NCBI GenBank assembly: GCA_900239685.1
Contig: OENT01000153.1
Span: 62,001 to 126,000, forward strand
Length of the DNA: 64,000 nucleotides
From: Rotaria macrura
Lineage: Eukaryota; Rotifera; Eurotatoria; Philodinida; Philodinidae
Reading direction: 5' to 3'
Shown: positions 13,737-25,597 of the stretch, piece by piece
How positions within the stretch are numbered: position 1 is the stretch's first letter
How the letters are laid out: each line of letters opens with the position of its first letter
The notes under the pieces: model-generated
Database searches by the model: none
The model's input: the letters and a program-made list of their open reading frames with translations, nothing else
Told to the model about the DNA's origin: nothing
Translations under genes and position numbers: made by a program

Positions 13737-15029
13737 TCATTCCACGATATTACTATTATGATGAATAACGTCTGTTTCAGTCGAAACCGAATTATTCGTG
13801 TTAATATTAGCAATGTCAATAGCACCTTTTAAATGAATAGCATCATCTAATGAAATTCCACGTTCTATTTCTTGTACTTGTTGATAAGTTGGCAAAATTG
13901 TTGTAGAAGAAACGTGTTGAGGATTGGTTCCTAATCGATGACGAGAAAGATTTGTCGTTACTGTTGGTCGAATCATTGGCATCATCATAGCTGGTGATAA
14001 TGGAGATACAGTTGAACGAGTCACAGGAAATTTCACAAGTGGACGATTGTTAAATTTCGTACCTGGATGAACAATATTTGATGATAGAATCGGTTGCACT
14101 GGTTGTTGAGTACCTTGCAATTGCTGTTGTTGTTGTTGTTGTTGTTGATAGACAAGTGCTTGAGCTGCTAACAATGTTGGCACAGCAGCTTGAATATGTT
14201 GTGCTTGAGCTTGTAGTGCAGCTTCTTTGACACGTTGTTGAATCACTAGAACATCGAAAAATTAAAAATGGATTTTTCCATTATTTGTATTAGATGTACT
14301 TATTCCTAAAAGAGCATTCGTAAGTTGATATTGTAACTGAACTGTTGATTGTGATTGTGACGATTGTTGTTGTTGTAAAATAAGAGAATTCATCAATTTT
14401 TGTACAGTATTTAAATTAGTTTGTGCGGATGAATTTTGTTGTCGAGCTGCGATAGCAGCAGCAGCAGCTAAATTTTTAGTATGTAGGTCTTTTCGATGAG
14501 TTGATCCAGCATTATTTGATCGATCAGAATTTGTACTACTTGATGAAACTGATTGTAAAGGTTTTATTGGTTGTTCAGTTTTTATCGATGAAACTTGAGA
14601 TTTTATGTCAACAGTTTTATTATTTGTTCTTGATTCTTGTGATCGTGATGAACGTTGTTCATTTTTATCAATATGTTGATGTTGAATACGATGTCGTGGT
14701 GGTGTATTATCATAATGAGAAGGATTATTATTCGATAACAAGGATGAAGAAACAGATTTTGAATTATCACGTTGCTCAATTTTAATTGGTCGATCTTTTG
14801 CTGTACGTCGAGATGATCCTGGATACATATGCCCATATTGATAGTAATCATTGATATAAAAATCATTATTGGCTTCATAATGATGCTGATGCCAATAATT
14901 GCTTTTATTTATAAATGATCGTCGATAGTATTCATTACGATCAAAATAGGCATTTGTATTACGCGACTGTTGGATACTAGTATTATGAATTCGATGACGT
15001 AGTTGTTTTTGTGTTGATGATGATGACAT
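13737..15029 (-). CDS. Low-complexity Gln/Ser/Asn-rich protein of unknown function
   Basis: Two exons (15029-14300, 14245-13737) joined by a 54-base GT-AG intron, the ATG of MIQQR being split across the junction; about 412 residues. I do not recognise the family. Seen: a Ser-rich start (MSSSSTQK), an Asn/Tyr/His-rich segment, an alanine helix with LAAAAAIAARQQ, Gln-rich stretches, a pure run of nine Gln after LVY in exon 2, and an acidic C-terminal part with DDAIHLKGAIDI. Charged RS/R-H segments and polyQ suggest a nuclear or RNA-associated disordered protein, but that is inference. I start at 15029 because the frame extends upstream only through non-ATG codons. It is divergent from the M1 peptidase, with 237 bases between start codons. 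Confidence 0.75.
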
Positions 15030-15266
15030 TTTGGAGAAAGAATCAAAGAGATAATGATACGTTGACACCTAGACTTGCTGAAAAATCTACACAATTGTTA
15101 TAAACAATTTGCCGCCATACTTTTCTTTTCTAAGGCAAAAGAAAACTAATTATTTAGGATAAAATTGCACGTGATTCTATTCTTTTTTGTTTGTTCTGTC
15201 CATATAAATACAAGTCGGTTCTGTGTATATATGGCATAGAAAAGTCGAAGAATAGATATTTCAGGA
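15030..15266. promoter_or_regulatory. Shared divergent promoter region
   Basis: This 237-base gap separates the start codons of the Q-rich protein (-) and the M1 aminopeptidase (+), so both promoters and 5' UTRs must fit in it unless non-coding exons exist further away. A TATAAATA at 15203-15210, 56 bases before the aminopeptidase ATG, could be its TATA box. Confidence 0.45.
15203..15210 (+). promoter_or_regulatory. Candidate TATA box for the M1 aminopeptidase gene
   Basis: TATAAATA on the + strand in the short divergent promoter. Such strings are common by chance in AT-rich DNA, so this is tentative. Confidence 0.3.
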
Positions 15267-18200
15267 ATGAAGAGACTGGAACGCAATATATGCGGCGAGG
15301 TTTTTTGTCGGCTACGGATTTTAGCTCTTGTCACAGGTTTTAGTTTGGTTACGGTTATTGCTGTTTTGCCATATTTTATTTGTAGGTTTCATTTTTAAAA
15401 AAAAATGAACAATTCATGAAACTAATTTAGTTGAAAATCAATATTTTCATTTAGATAATGTAACACGTTCCGTGTCGAAAATACCAAATAAATCAATTCA
15501 TCGATTACCAACAACAATTATTCCATCACATTATCGTTTGTATATTGATGCTAGTCAACATGAACAATGGATTTTTCAAGGAACTGTAGATATTGAGATT
15601 CAAGTAAAAGAAAAAAGAATTTCAAGTATCTAAATTTCTTATCGATGAATAAACGATTGAAAATTTCTAGATCAAAGTAACTGTGAATGAAATTATATTA
15701 AATAGCATGAATTTAAATATAACCAAAGTAGAACTTCAATACAACGAGTTCAACACTACACTTAATGGATCAGTTAAATTCAAACAAGAATGTGAACAGG
15801 CAATACTTAAATTTAACCAGCAATTAAATGTAATATTTGCCATTGATGTCACGTTTATTGATGTATATATATGCATATACATATGGGTAGTTGTTTGTTT
15901 GTTTTTTTTCCAGCCTGGCATCGGTCGTTTGTATTTGTCATTTGAAGGCAAAATAAATGATCATCTTAATGGATTTTACCGAACTAAATCTGATAATGGC
16001 TTAGGTGCAAGTACACAATTTGAAGTATGATAACACCATCATATTTGATTGATTGATTTATTCTTATTGGATATTCTTAGCCTGGCTATGCTCGTCAAGC
16101 TTTTCCTTGTTTTGATGAACCATTATTCAAAGCCAACTTTACAATAACAATTCGATCTCCTAAAAACCTAACGACATTGAGTAATATGGTATAGTAAAAA
16201 GCGAAAATAAGCGTTTTTTTATTAATTGAAATGAATTTCTCTTGTCAATTTTCATTAGCCAATTAAGGCAAAATATGATGATGGAAACGATACATGTGTT
16301 TATCAGTTTGAGTCAACACCAGTTATGTCAACCTATCTAGTTGCTTATGTCATCGGATACTACGATTACATTGAAGCACGTGATTCTAATAATGTACTTA
16401 TTCGTGTTTATACACCCATCGGCAGAAAAGAACAAGGACTATTTGCTTTAGAAGTTAGTTGATTGTACTTTCAAATAAATATAAATCTATTCGTCTTTTA
16501 ACATAATCCTTTCGTTTAGACTGCTACTAAAATGCTTCCATTCTATGCGGATTATTTTGGTATTAAATATCCATTAAGTAAACTCGACATGATTGCAATA
16601 TCTGACTTTGGTTCTGGTAAATGAACGAGCACTTGTTGTTTTCTATCTCATATACAAATTTTAAACACTATGCATACATCGTTCTCTTGCCGTCTATTTC
16701 TAGGTGCTATGGAAAATTGGGGGTGAGTAATAGAAAAATGTGTGAATCAAAGAAAATAAAACTTGAGAGTAGAAACGTAACTTTTTTTTTCAAAAATTGA
16801 CTAGACTTGTGACTTACCGTGAGACATATTTACTTTTTGACGTGCATACTTCGACACAGAAAACGAAACAAGATGTTGCACTTGTTGTTGCTCATGAATT
16901 AGCACATCAATGGTTCGGAAATTTAGTAGTACGTCAAATTCTTTCTCTTGCTTTTCCTACCTTCTTAGCATTGTCTTTTTCGCTAGACAATGGAATGGTG
17001 GAATGATCTATGGCTCAATGAAGATAAGTATATAACATATTGTCTTTAAAAAAAACCACGAACATTTTTCGTTCCATTCGTTTTGCACGTTTTGCATCAT
17101 GGATCGAATTTCTTGCTGTTGATCATGTTTATCCTGAATATGATGTTTGGACACAATTCGTATCGGATACACTAGCTACATGTATGATTCCTGATGCATT
17201 ACATAATAGTCATCCGATTGAAATGCCTATTGAAAAACCAACTGAAATCGATGAAATTTTCGATGATATTACTTATGGAAAAGGTACCAGGTTCCCTTTT
17301 TGTTTTTGAAAATATCATTGCATATCATACACAAGAAATTTTTGTCGTATTTTAATTTGACTTAAGGTTCAAGTGTTATTCGATTTATTCATGCATATAT
17401 TGGTGGTGAAGCATTTCGTCGTGGTCTTTCTAATTATCTTGCTCAATATGCATATAAAAATACAATTACAGAGAATCTTTGGTTACATCTATCTCAATCA
17501 TCAAATCGCTTGCATCTATCTGATATACTTTCAACTTGGACGAAGCAAATGGGCTATCCATTGCTCTCAGTATGTGTCTAGTGTTTATTTTATTTATTTT
17601 TTTTTTTGAGATATATATAGTTATACTTACTATATTTCTAATTTAATAAAGGTAAACGAAACACAGCAAGGAAATGATCGATTAGTAACTATCGAACAAA
17701 TCCGATTTCTAGCTGATGGCACAAAAGATGATAGTTTAAGATGGAAAATACCAATAAATATTTGCACGAAATCATATCCTAATCGAAGCGTCTATCAATT
17801 ATATTTGAATGGAGAAAGAAAACAAGAATTTTTATTAGAAAACATACCTGCAACTGATTGGATTAAATTAAATTTGCTAAAGTAAATTTTTTTTTGAATA
17901 GATTCAATTTTGAATTCAGAGATAAAAGACTTTTTTGTTTTGTTTCGTATGATCCTCATGATGAAACACGGTAACGAGGCCAAAAAAACAGTGCTAGCTC
18001 TTTATTATTCAAGTTTAAGGAACAAAATTTTGATCGGTGAACATGACATTGTTCAATTGTTGAAAGTTATTCGAGGTTCATAAGATCTTTTGAAAATCAC
18101 AAATGAAATTTAGAAAGTTTAACACGATAAGTTCTATTCAAATCGCAATAGGACAGTGTCTAGAAGAATTTTAGTCTAGGATAACCTTTGCAAACTTTGG

Positions 18201-21200
18201 AAAACATATAGCTAATATTTCGTCACACCCCGATTTGTACTCATGAACTATAAAGATGTTGATATAACCGTTTGACGGCTGCTGTATTACCATAGACTAG
18301 ACAAGATAATTTTTGGTTTATCATGACACTACAAACAATCAAAAGGAAAACGTTACAAATATACTTGAGACTATATGTCACGTGTAATACTAAAATCTTT
18401 TGTCTCTTATCAATAGTTTATTTAAGGCAGGAAGTCAACAACAAGATTCTTGCCTTGTTAAAATCTACGACGACTTAGAACGACGCATAAAAGATGAAAA
18501 CGAAAAAATGAACTTTGAAAATATTACCATACATTTAGGTTGATAAGTTTTTATCCGAATTCAAATACTAACCTCGCCAATATATTGAAAAAGTTAGCCG
18601 ATTGAAATATTTTCCTGTAATTGTTAAAAAATCTCAAAGTAAGAATCAATATTTTCGATAGTATGGCTAAGTAGAGAAGCACGACGAAACACTGAAATAT
18701 AACGAAAGAAAGAAAATAATATCTCAGATTCGAAGAACCCTTGTACGATTCCCTTATTTTTACTGCATGAACCAACTATTCACAAGAGAATGTCAATAAA
18801 CATTTGCGCACATGTCTTCAACAAAACCTATTTCCATGAATATAATATTATCTATTTGATAATATGAGAAAACTAAACTCACAAATAATTATTACAACAA
18901 TATCGCTTTCAATAATCATGTCATAGTTCTATTTTAATTGATCTAGAATTGAACAAGTATGAAGTCTCATATGATAACTGTACCACTAAGTGCATTATTT
19001 TGCCTAGATATTGACTGTTTCCATTATTATACTATCAAAGTTTGTTTTTTCTTTTGTTATTCAGTGTTGGTATATATCGTGTGCTTTATCCTCCATCGAT
19101 GCTCGAAGCATTAACACCTGGTATTTATGATTGTAGCCTTTCGCCACAAGATCGCTTCAATATTCAGACAGATGTTTATGCACTAGCACGCGCTGGTCAT
19201 ATAGGTTATGTTGATTACTTGAAATTACTTCGTCGTGCATATAAACATGAAGATAACTTAACCGTCTGGAAATCTATATTACGACAATTAACTGAACTTG
19301 GTTCCATATTTAATTATGCTAATTTAAATAATACAAAGATCTTATATCAATCATATGTATGCGATCTTTTGTCAAATATTTATGCTAAACTAAAATGGGA
19401 TCCATCAGCTGATGAAGGTACACAAACAAAAATGCTTCGAAGTTTAATACTAATGCAAATGAGTATGAATGGACATAATGAAACACATGATGAAGCACAT
19501 GCGCGTTATGAGAAATATCTTATGGAAAATCATCATAAAAATTTAATGGATCCTAATATTCGCAGTACCATCTATTTCAGTGTAGCTAAAAAAGGAAGTC
19601 AAGAAACGTTCAATCAACTTAAATCGGTAAGATACATTCTAGTATGGAAAATTTTCAAATTCAGAACAACGCGAGCATTTTATCCGATTGACCCGAAGAG
19701 TATTGAAATTGATAAAGATCAATGATAATTATAATTTTTAACTCTTGACATTTATTAATCATAGTAGAAATGAACACAACTATCTCCTGTATAGTATTTC
19801 AGCACAATTTTAATGAACTTCTATTCAATAATCAATGTAGATAATTACTATAGCTTATACACAGACTAGTTAATCATAATATCTGTATTTGTTTTGAATA
19901 TTTATGGTCAATTTAAAATTCATCATCGAGAAATAGGCCATGAGAAAAACGAAGAAAAAATTATTCGATTATTTGTTAATATATTCAACAAGAACAACAA
20001 TTTATCTATGTTGATTAGAGATAGAAGCCATTGTCGCTAGTATTGCTAATTGATTCTATTCTAGTCTATGTGTGAACAATGACTTTCATGTGGAGTTTTA
20101 TTGGAAAGAAATGAATTTCGCCTAGGAATACATTATTTTTGGCAGCACGCTACTTCCTCAATACTGACGAATTCAACGTTCCAACTTCCTAATTGCTTAT
20201 GAATCGACAATATTTATATCATGTAACTAACACTAAATGAATTTTAGATAACCGACAATGAATACGAATATTCTACTTCGATTATTACTAAAATACTAGA
20301 TATTTTGATGAACTTGCTTAAATCAATATTTCAAATTAAACACTAACTAGTAAAGTCTGAAATTCGAGCAAAGATGTGTCCCATGAAAAGTATAGATATT
20401 TTGACGCATTCTTTTCTTTATTATTGATGATCGACTATGATGATTTATCAGACTGATGCAAACACACAATTGAGTCATTGCTGCATACAATATCTCATAC
20501 CCTTACAGTTCGTTTGAGACTTATTATACTAAAGTATGCGCATATCGGAATAGTAGGTAAACAAATTTTTAAAGACAACAATGCCATACATATATGGTAA
20601 GACAAAAACTATGGCCATCAGCGTCTTATCTCTATGCATATTCTCATGTTGAAATACGGCAGTCAATATTTCTATTACTATACCATTTATATAAAAAGAC
20701 CAAAGTAGAAGTTTAACATGTTCGTAGCTATTATTATAAGATACACGAATTGTTGTTTGGACCATTTAAAATTCATTTTCGAGTCAACACAACAAACTTA
20801 AATTAGATTCAAAAACGATTACGTTTCATTTTAGTATCTTAGATTGAACGACATTTCCTAGAAAAAGAAAATACTCATTTATTTCTGTTAATTTAATGAT
20901 AAGATTATCACATTCTATTTTTCAGCAGTATTTTGAAGCTGACACACAAGAAGAACGATTGCTTTTATTAAATGCACTCGGTCATTTTGATAATGAATCT
21001 CTTCAACAACAAGCACTTAATTTCATTTGGAATACGGTATACATCATGTAGTTTGTATTCATTTTAATATTAATAGCATCTATTTTAGACTCTAGTCAGA
21101 AAACAAGATCATTTAAATGCATTTGTTTCATTAGCATCACATAATCGTCGTGGTTGTGAAATCAGTTGGAAGTACATGCAAGAAAATTGGAATANNNNGA

Positions 21201-21370
21201 CGATATAATTCAAATTAGAAATCATTTGTTTTTATTAGAAATTTCATATTGATCATCCGAATCCATTGTTGGATAGATCAATAAAAAAAGTGCTTGAACA
21301 AATAAATATCCGACGTCTTGTACTCGTTCGTCATGAACAAAGTATTAACCAATTTCTTAGTGTTTCGTAA
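15267..21370 (+). CDS. M1-family zinc aminopeptidase, type II membrane protein (aminopeptidase N/ERAP-like)
   Basis: Seventeen exons: 15267-15381, 15455-15603, 15671-15829, 15914-16024, 16081-16188, 16259-16453, 16520-16616, 16704-16722, 16805-16928, 16987-17023, 17089-17283, 17367-17569, 17652-17881, 19065-19626, 20926-21036, 21089-about 21194, 21239-21370; about 884 residues, normal for the family. Seen: a short cytosolic N-tail and a membrane anchor (about 17-38), substrate motif GAMEN (312-316), zinc motif HELAH (348-352) with the third ligand Glu 371 in WLNEG, and the ERAP1-C-like helical region to the C-terminus. It removes N-terminal residues from peptides, probably at the cell surface or in the secretory lumen. 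Oddities: a 19-base exon carries the GAMEN core; the intron after exon 10 is AT-AC; four Ns hide the donor of exon 16; the acceptor of exon 15 is a CAGCAG tandem; two introns exceed 1 kb. Confidence 0.93.
17024..17088 (+). other. AT-AC intron in the M1 aminopeptidase gene
   Basis: Exon 10 ends AAT GAA G and exon 11 resumes GT TTT GCA, restoring N-E-G-F-A-S-W, the invariant M1 zinc-ligand region. The 65-base interval begins ATAAGTATAT and ends TTTTGCAC. There is no AG in the interval from 17029 to the exon, so no GT-AG alternative keeps the reading frame and motif. The 5' site resembles a U2-type GTAAGT with the first G changed to A and lacks the U12 ATATCC consensus. Confidence 0.75.
21195..21198. 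other. Four undetermined bases (assembly gap)
   Basis: NNNN falls at the 3' edge of exon 16 of the M1 gene and hides its donor site. The codons on each side still fit the family. Confidence 0.95.
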
Positions 21371-21462
21371 GAAATTTTTTCACGTTTGTGATAAAATTAA
21401 TCGAAAATGGTATTTACTTGTGTTAAGAAGAAGAAAATACATGTAATTCATAGAAAATTTCT

Positions 21463-21468
21463 AATAAA
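21463..21468 (+). terminator. Candidate poly(A) signal AATAAA of the M1 gene
   Basis: The hexamer lies about 93 bases after the stop codon. The spacing is plausible for a short 3' UTR, but the motif is common in AT-rich DNA. Confidence 0.35.
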
Positions 21469-21636
21469 TATGTATTAGAAAGATTTGAATTTAATTCTCA
21501 ATTCTAAACTAACAATTTACATGATGTAACAATCGAAAACAAACTTCAAAAACTTCATTCAATTGAATAGAAAAATATTTTCAAGATTGTTTCTTTATCG
21601 AACTCATATATTTAGTAGTCTATGTATGTATGTAAA

Positions 21637-22338
21637 CCGTTTACCCCTGACAGTAGTTCCAGAAGTGCTAGGAATGAAATTACCCCTGGCATAAAGTTTT
21701 GATACCTCCAATATGCCAAAAGTATGAAAAAATCAAAGAAATGCTCTCTTCAATTTTAGGGCATTTTCCTGAGGGGGAATAGGGGGAAATTTCGACCAAT
21801 TCTGAGGAGCATTCAGTAAAACTGATGTATTTCAGTGAAGAAACGTCGTAGAGAGCTCTGGAACGTTTCATTTCATAGACAAATGTTTGCTCTATAATTC
21901 TCTACGATTGACACAATTTTTGCATTGACTCGTGGATATTTAAGGACCAGGATGTTACTATTGTAGAAACCTTCTAGTGACTATTGCTTATTTTACCATA
22001 TGTCCACTTCTTAAACTTTTCTGAAAATTCTGGAAACTAAACATAGCACTAGTAGACACCTTTTTCTACATGTATTACACAGTGGGTCACCCGGCGATCT
22101 ATTGGTTAGAAATAGAATGTTACTTTTACAACACAATAGTTGTTTTTCAAAAATCGTCGATCATAGAATTCACATATCTCCGACCGAGTGCAGCGAAAAA
22201 AAAAAGTTTTTTTACCGATTGGTAGTCCATTAAGTTTACTACAGAAAGTGTTCTTAGAGTTTCTCAACCAAATTCTTTCTTAATTTTTCGTAACTGTTTT
22301 TCCAATGTCCACTGGAGTGGACATTCGGGGGTAAAGGG
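21637..22338. mobile_element. piggyBac-like non-autonomous element (MITE)
   Basis: The right end reads GGGGGTAAAGGG followed by TTAA (22339-22342). The left end reads CCGTTTACCCC after TAAA. The two ends are inverted copies (CCCTTTACCCC against CCGTTTACCCC). Ends starting CCC and flanked by TTAA are the hallmark of piggyBac-type transposons; the left TTAA seems decayed to TAAA. Just inside the right end is a perfect hairpin, ATGTCCACT-GG-AGTGGACAT (about 22304-22323). No transposase is encoded. The interior is less AT-rich than its surroundings. Confidence 0.6.
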
Positions 22339-22342
22339 TTAA

Positions 22343-24494
22343 GTATAAGTGTCATATTCAATAGGCTAGCAACTTCTTCATATTATCAAAATAAGAAAAC
22401 GTAAAGAAAAATTATCTTCGAAGTGCTCTGCTCTGAATCATACGGGAAAAGGAATGAGCAAATTGGTAGCATAATCAATACTCATGAGAAGGAATTATTA
22501 CAACGAATCAATTTCTATCCTATATGTGAATGATGCCATAGAATACGTCGTACAAGGAAAATATAAAGCATCTCAAAGAAGGATAAATACTCACGATATT
22601 TCTTTTTTGTTTGCAATTTATAAACATTTTAAAGAATCTGACGTCTGACACAGTAGAAATGTGAATGATTCGAATGAATATAGCTCATTCTAAGATTCTA
22701 ATCTTTAAACTAATGTAAAAAATTGAAAATTATCTATTGAACTATCATCCTATCGATTGTTGTTTGTTACCTACTATATTCGAGGTTGACGTTCTAATCG
22801 AATGTCTCGGCAAATTGAAATAAAAACTTGAGAAATTGAATTTGTTCGACAAGTTTCATATCTTCTCAAAAGCTTCAATCCGAATTGTATTCAGATTCAA
22901 AAAAAGAACTTGCTAGTTGAAAAACATATTTCTTGTTGGTATTATATTTTATCTATAAACAAGTTATTTTTTCATTGACCTGGAATTCTAACGAATAACA
23001 ACAGATTCCATTCGTGTCGAGTCATGCACTGGAAGAACTAACCAATGTTGAACAATAGAATATATAGAAATGTGTTCAATGCATATTTCTGCCAACAATT
23101 ATAGATATTATATTAGAAAGACATAGCTTTATGATTTGTTCTATAGTCACATCTTCGAACAGTGAAATAAAAGAAGCATGAAGTCATGTTTTACGGAAAC
23201 CGTTTATGTTCCTTCTATTTTATTTTATGACTAGAAACAACAATTATCTTGTGTTACACATATGAATCTCTTAGATTATAAACTCCCAAATTTCATTTCA
23301 ATAATGAAGCAAATTTTTATTTGATTGAGATGTAAACGAATTTTATGCAAGCATGTGCATTTTTTTCAATGTTTGATTGACACAATTTTGTTATGCAATG
23401 AAAAATGTTCAAGTCAATAGATGGATTCTCTTGTCTTTCAAATTCAGCATCAATGTAGAGAACTAGAAAATGTCTGTAACGTGAATAAGTTCGCCTCTCA
23501 CATCAACTAAAGAAGAGAAAATGTCAAGATATCATATATAATAGATATTTGTATTATCGAATTGTCATGATATTAATAAAGACAGAATACGTATACGTAA
23601 CGATGAAATATGAGAACAAGATTTTTATGCTCTAGAAGTTTGCATAACTGAATAGGATTGTCAAACGATATGAGAATCATTTGAATCAATTCCATATCTT
23701 GAAGAAAAACGAGGGAATCTGATACAAAAAGACTTTGAATATTTTCAAATATTCAATGAATTTCCTGAAATCGATAACATTGACTTATAATTATATAATT
23801 GGAAAATAAAAGTTTTGACGACTTGTATTTTTTCACAAAAGTAAAAGAAAAAAGTAATGTTGAACAATAAATTTATCGACGTATGTTCCGTATGTCTCCT
23901 GCTCTTTTGTATTTCAATTTCCGAGACTTAATTAGAATGAAAATCTATTTTCATAATGAATTCATTGCGTGCTTTAAAAAGAATTTCTGCTCGTTTTTTT
24001 TATTAAAAATCAATGAATAGGCCTTATTGTTCGTTATTAAAAGAAATTAAAGGGTCATCAAGTCACAACCATGACTGAAGAACTTCTAATACGTTCTCGA
24101 AAGAAAATAATAAATTATCAAAATGACGGGAAAAGTCTGCCACTTCATCATTCTAAATGAGCGTATGACATTGAATATATATATCCATCAAAACTAAATG
24201 AAATAGGACATTAGATAAATATCATTGATCCTGTCGTTTCCATTAACAATCAACGATGTCATTTTTGACCCATATCTTAAAATTATGAGATCATTAAAAG
24301 ATGCAATTCAATGTAGTTTTTAAGATTTGCACATCGATATTTTTTATTAATTTATTGGCCGTCAAACAGCAACAAAATATTGTTTGTTCTTTTTGTTTTT
24401 GTTTTTGTTCTCTTTTTGTTGAAAAAGCACAGACACAAAAATACAGTTTTAATTATAAATATTTATATACATTTTTAATATTTGTTTTTAATTC
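22343..24494. other. Intergenic region after the MITE
   Basis: I see no exon, repeat or motif I can support. The end near 24494 should contain the 3' UTR of the RGK gene on the minus strand. Confidence 0.6.
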
Positions 24495-25565
24495 TTATCG
24501 AAAACTCGTATTTAAATTTTCTACATCAGATGGCAGTTTTGATGGTTTCTTGCGAAAAACATTTAAGAATTTCATAAAAACATTTTTAGAATTTCGATTC
24601 GATACCGTTGAGCTTTTTCTTGATGCATTTGTTAGTATAGGTGCCTCGGAATCGTTTGTGTCAATACTTCCATTAACAAGTGTTAAACGACGTTTTTCTT
24701 CGTTTCGAACCTGTTGATTTAAACGTATTTGTTTTAATGTACCAGCTAATAGATCATCCACCTTATCATTTATAGCAGCTGATGTTTCAATAAATTTACA
24801 ACCATGTTTAAGTGCTGCATGACGTGCAGCTAAAATAATTCAAAATATCGTATTTTCGTGTTTGTTTTATTGAAATTTTCATGGATGAAAAGAAATAACG
24901 AACTTACTTTCTTTCGTTACAGAACGTTTTCGAACAAGATCAGATTTATTTCCAACTAAAATAATTGGGATATGACGTTTTATAGGTGATTGATTATTAA
25001 TTAATTCATTATCACGAATATTTTTGATAATTTGTAATGCTGTTTGAAATGATTGACGATCTGTTATTGAATAAACTACAACATAACCATCGCTTGCTAC
25101 AGTAAATTTCATCTAGTCATAACAAGACATATTAATTAACATGAAAATATTATGAATAAAAGACAAATATACAAAAAGAACATGTATACATACATGATCA
25201 ATATCCATTGTTAATACATGTAAACGAGACTCAATACCATCAAGCATTATCGATACTGTATTGTCAGGATCATCCTCTATTAAAATTAATGAAATTCGAA
25301 AAATTGATTCGTATTTTTTGCCTTGAAAAAACATTAGAATAAACGCTCATTTTTACAAATCAATTTCCTTTCGGAAGTAATATATATATATGTTTATGTC
25401 AACGTGTACTGTATGAAAAGTATATGACATTCGATTCTTGGAATAGTTAGCCTTTTTTCCTTCTATAAATTTGAAAACAATGATAATATAAATATTATGT
25501 AAAGCAGAGATTAAAAGATTTTTTTTGTCCGTTTATTTATATAAATATATGAATCTATGTTGATA

Positions 25566-25597
<32 letters not shown>

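Noticed and set aside
13637-13825. Minus-strand frame overlapping the end of the Q-rich gene
   Set aside because: It is a shadow frame of the real last exon and its UTR.
17024-17088. Sequencing error as the explanation for the AT-AC intron
   Set aside because: It would need independent errors at both ends that happen to give the known AT-AC pairing. It is kept as the refuting test but is less likely.
24301-24717. 138-residue + strand frame at 24301-24717
   Set aside because: It runs antisense over the last RGK exon and has Phe/Ser/Leu-rich shadow composition.
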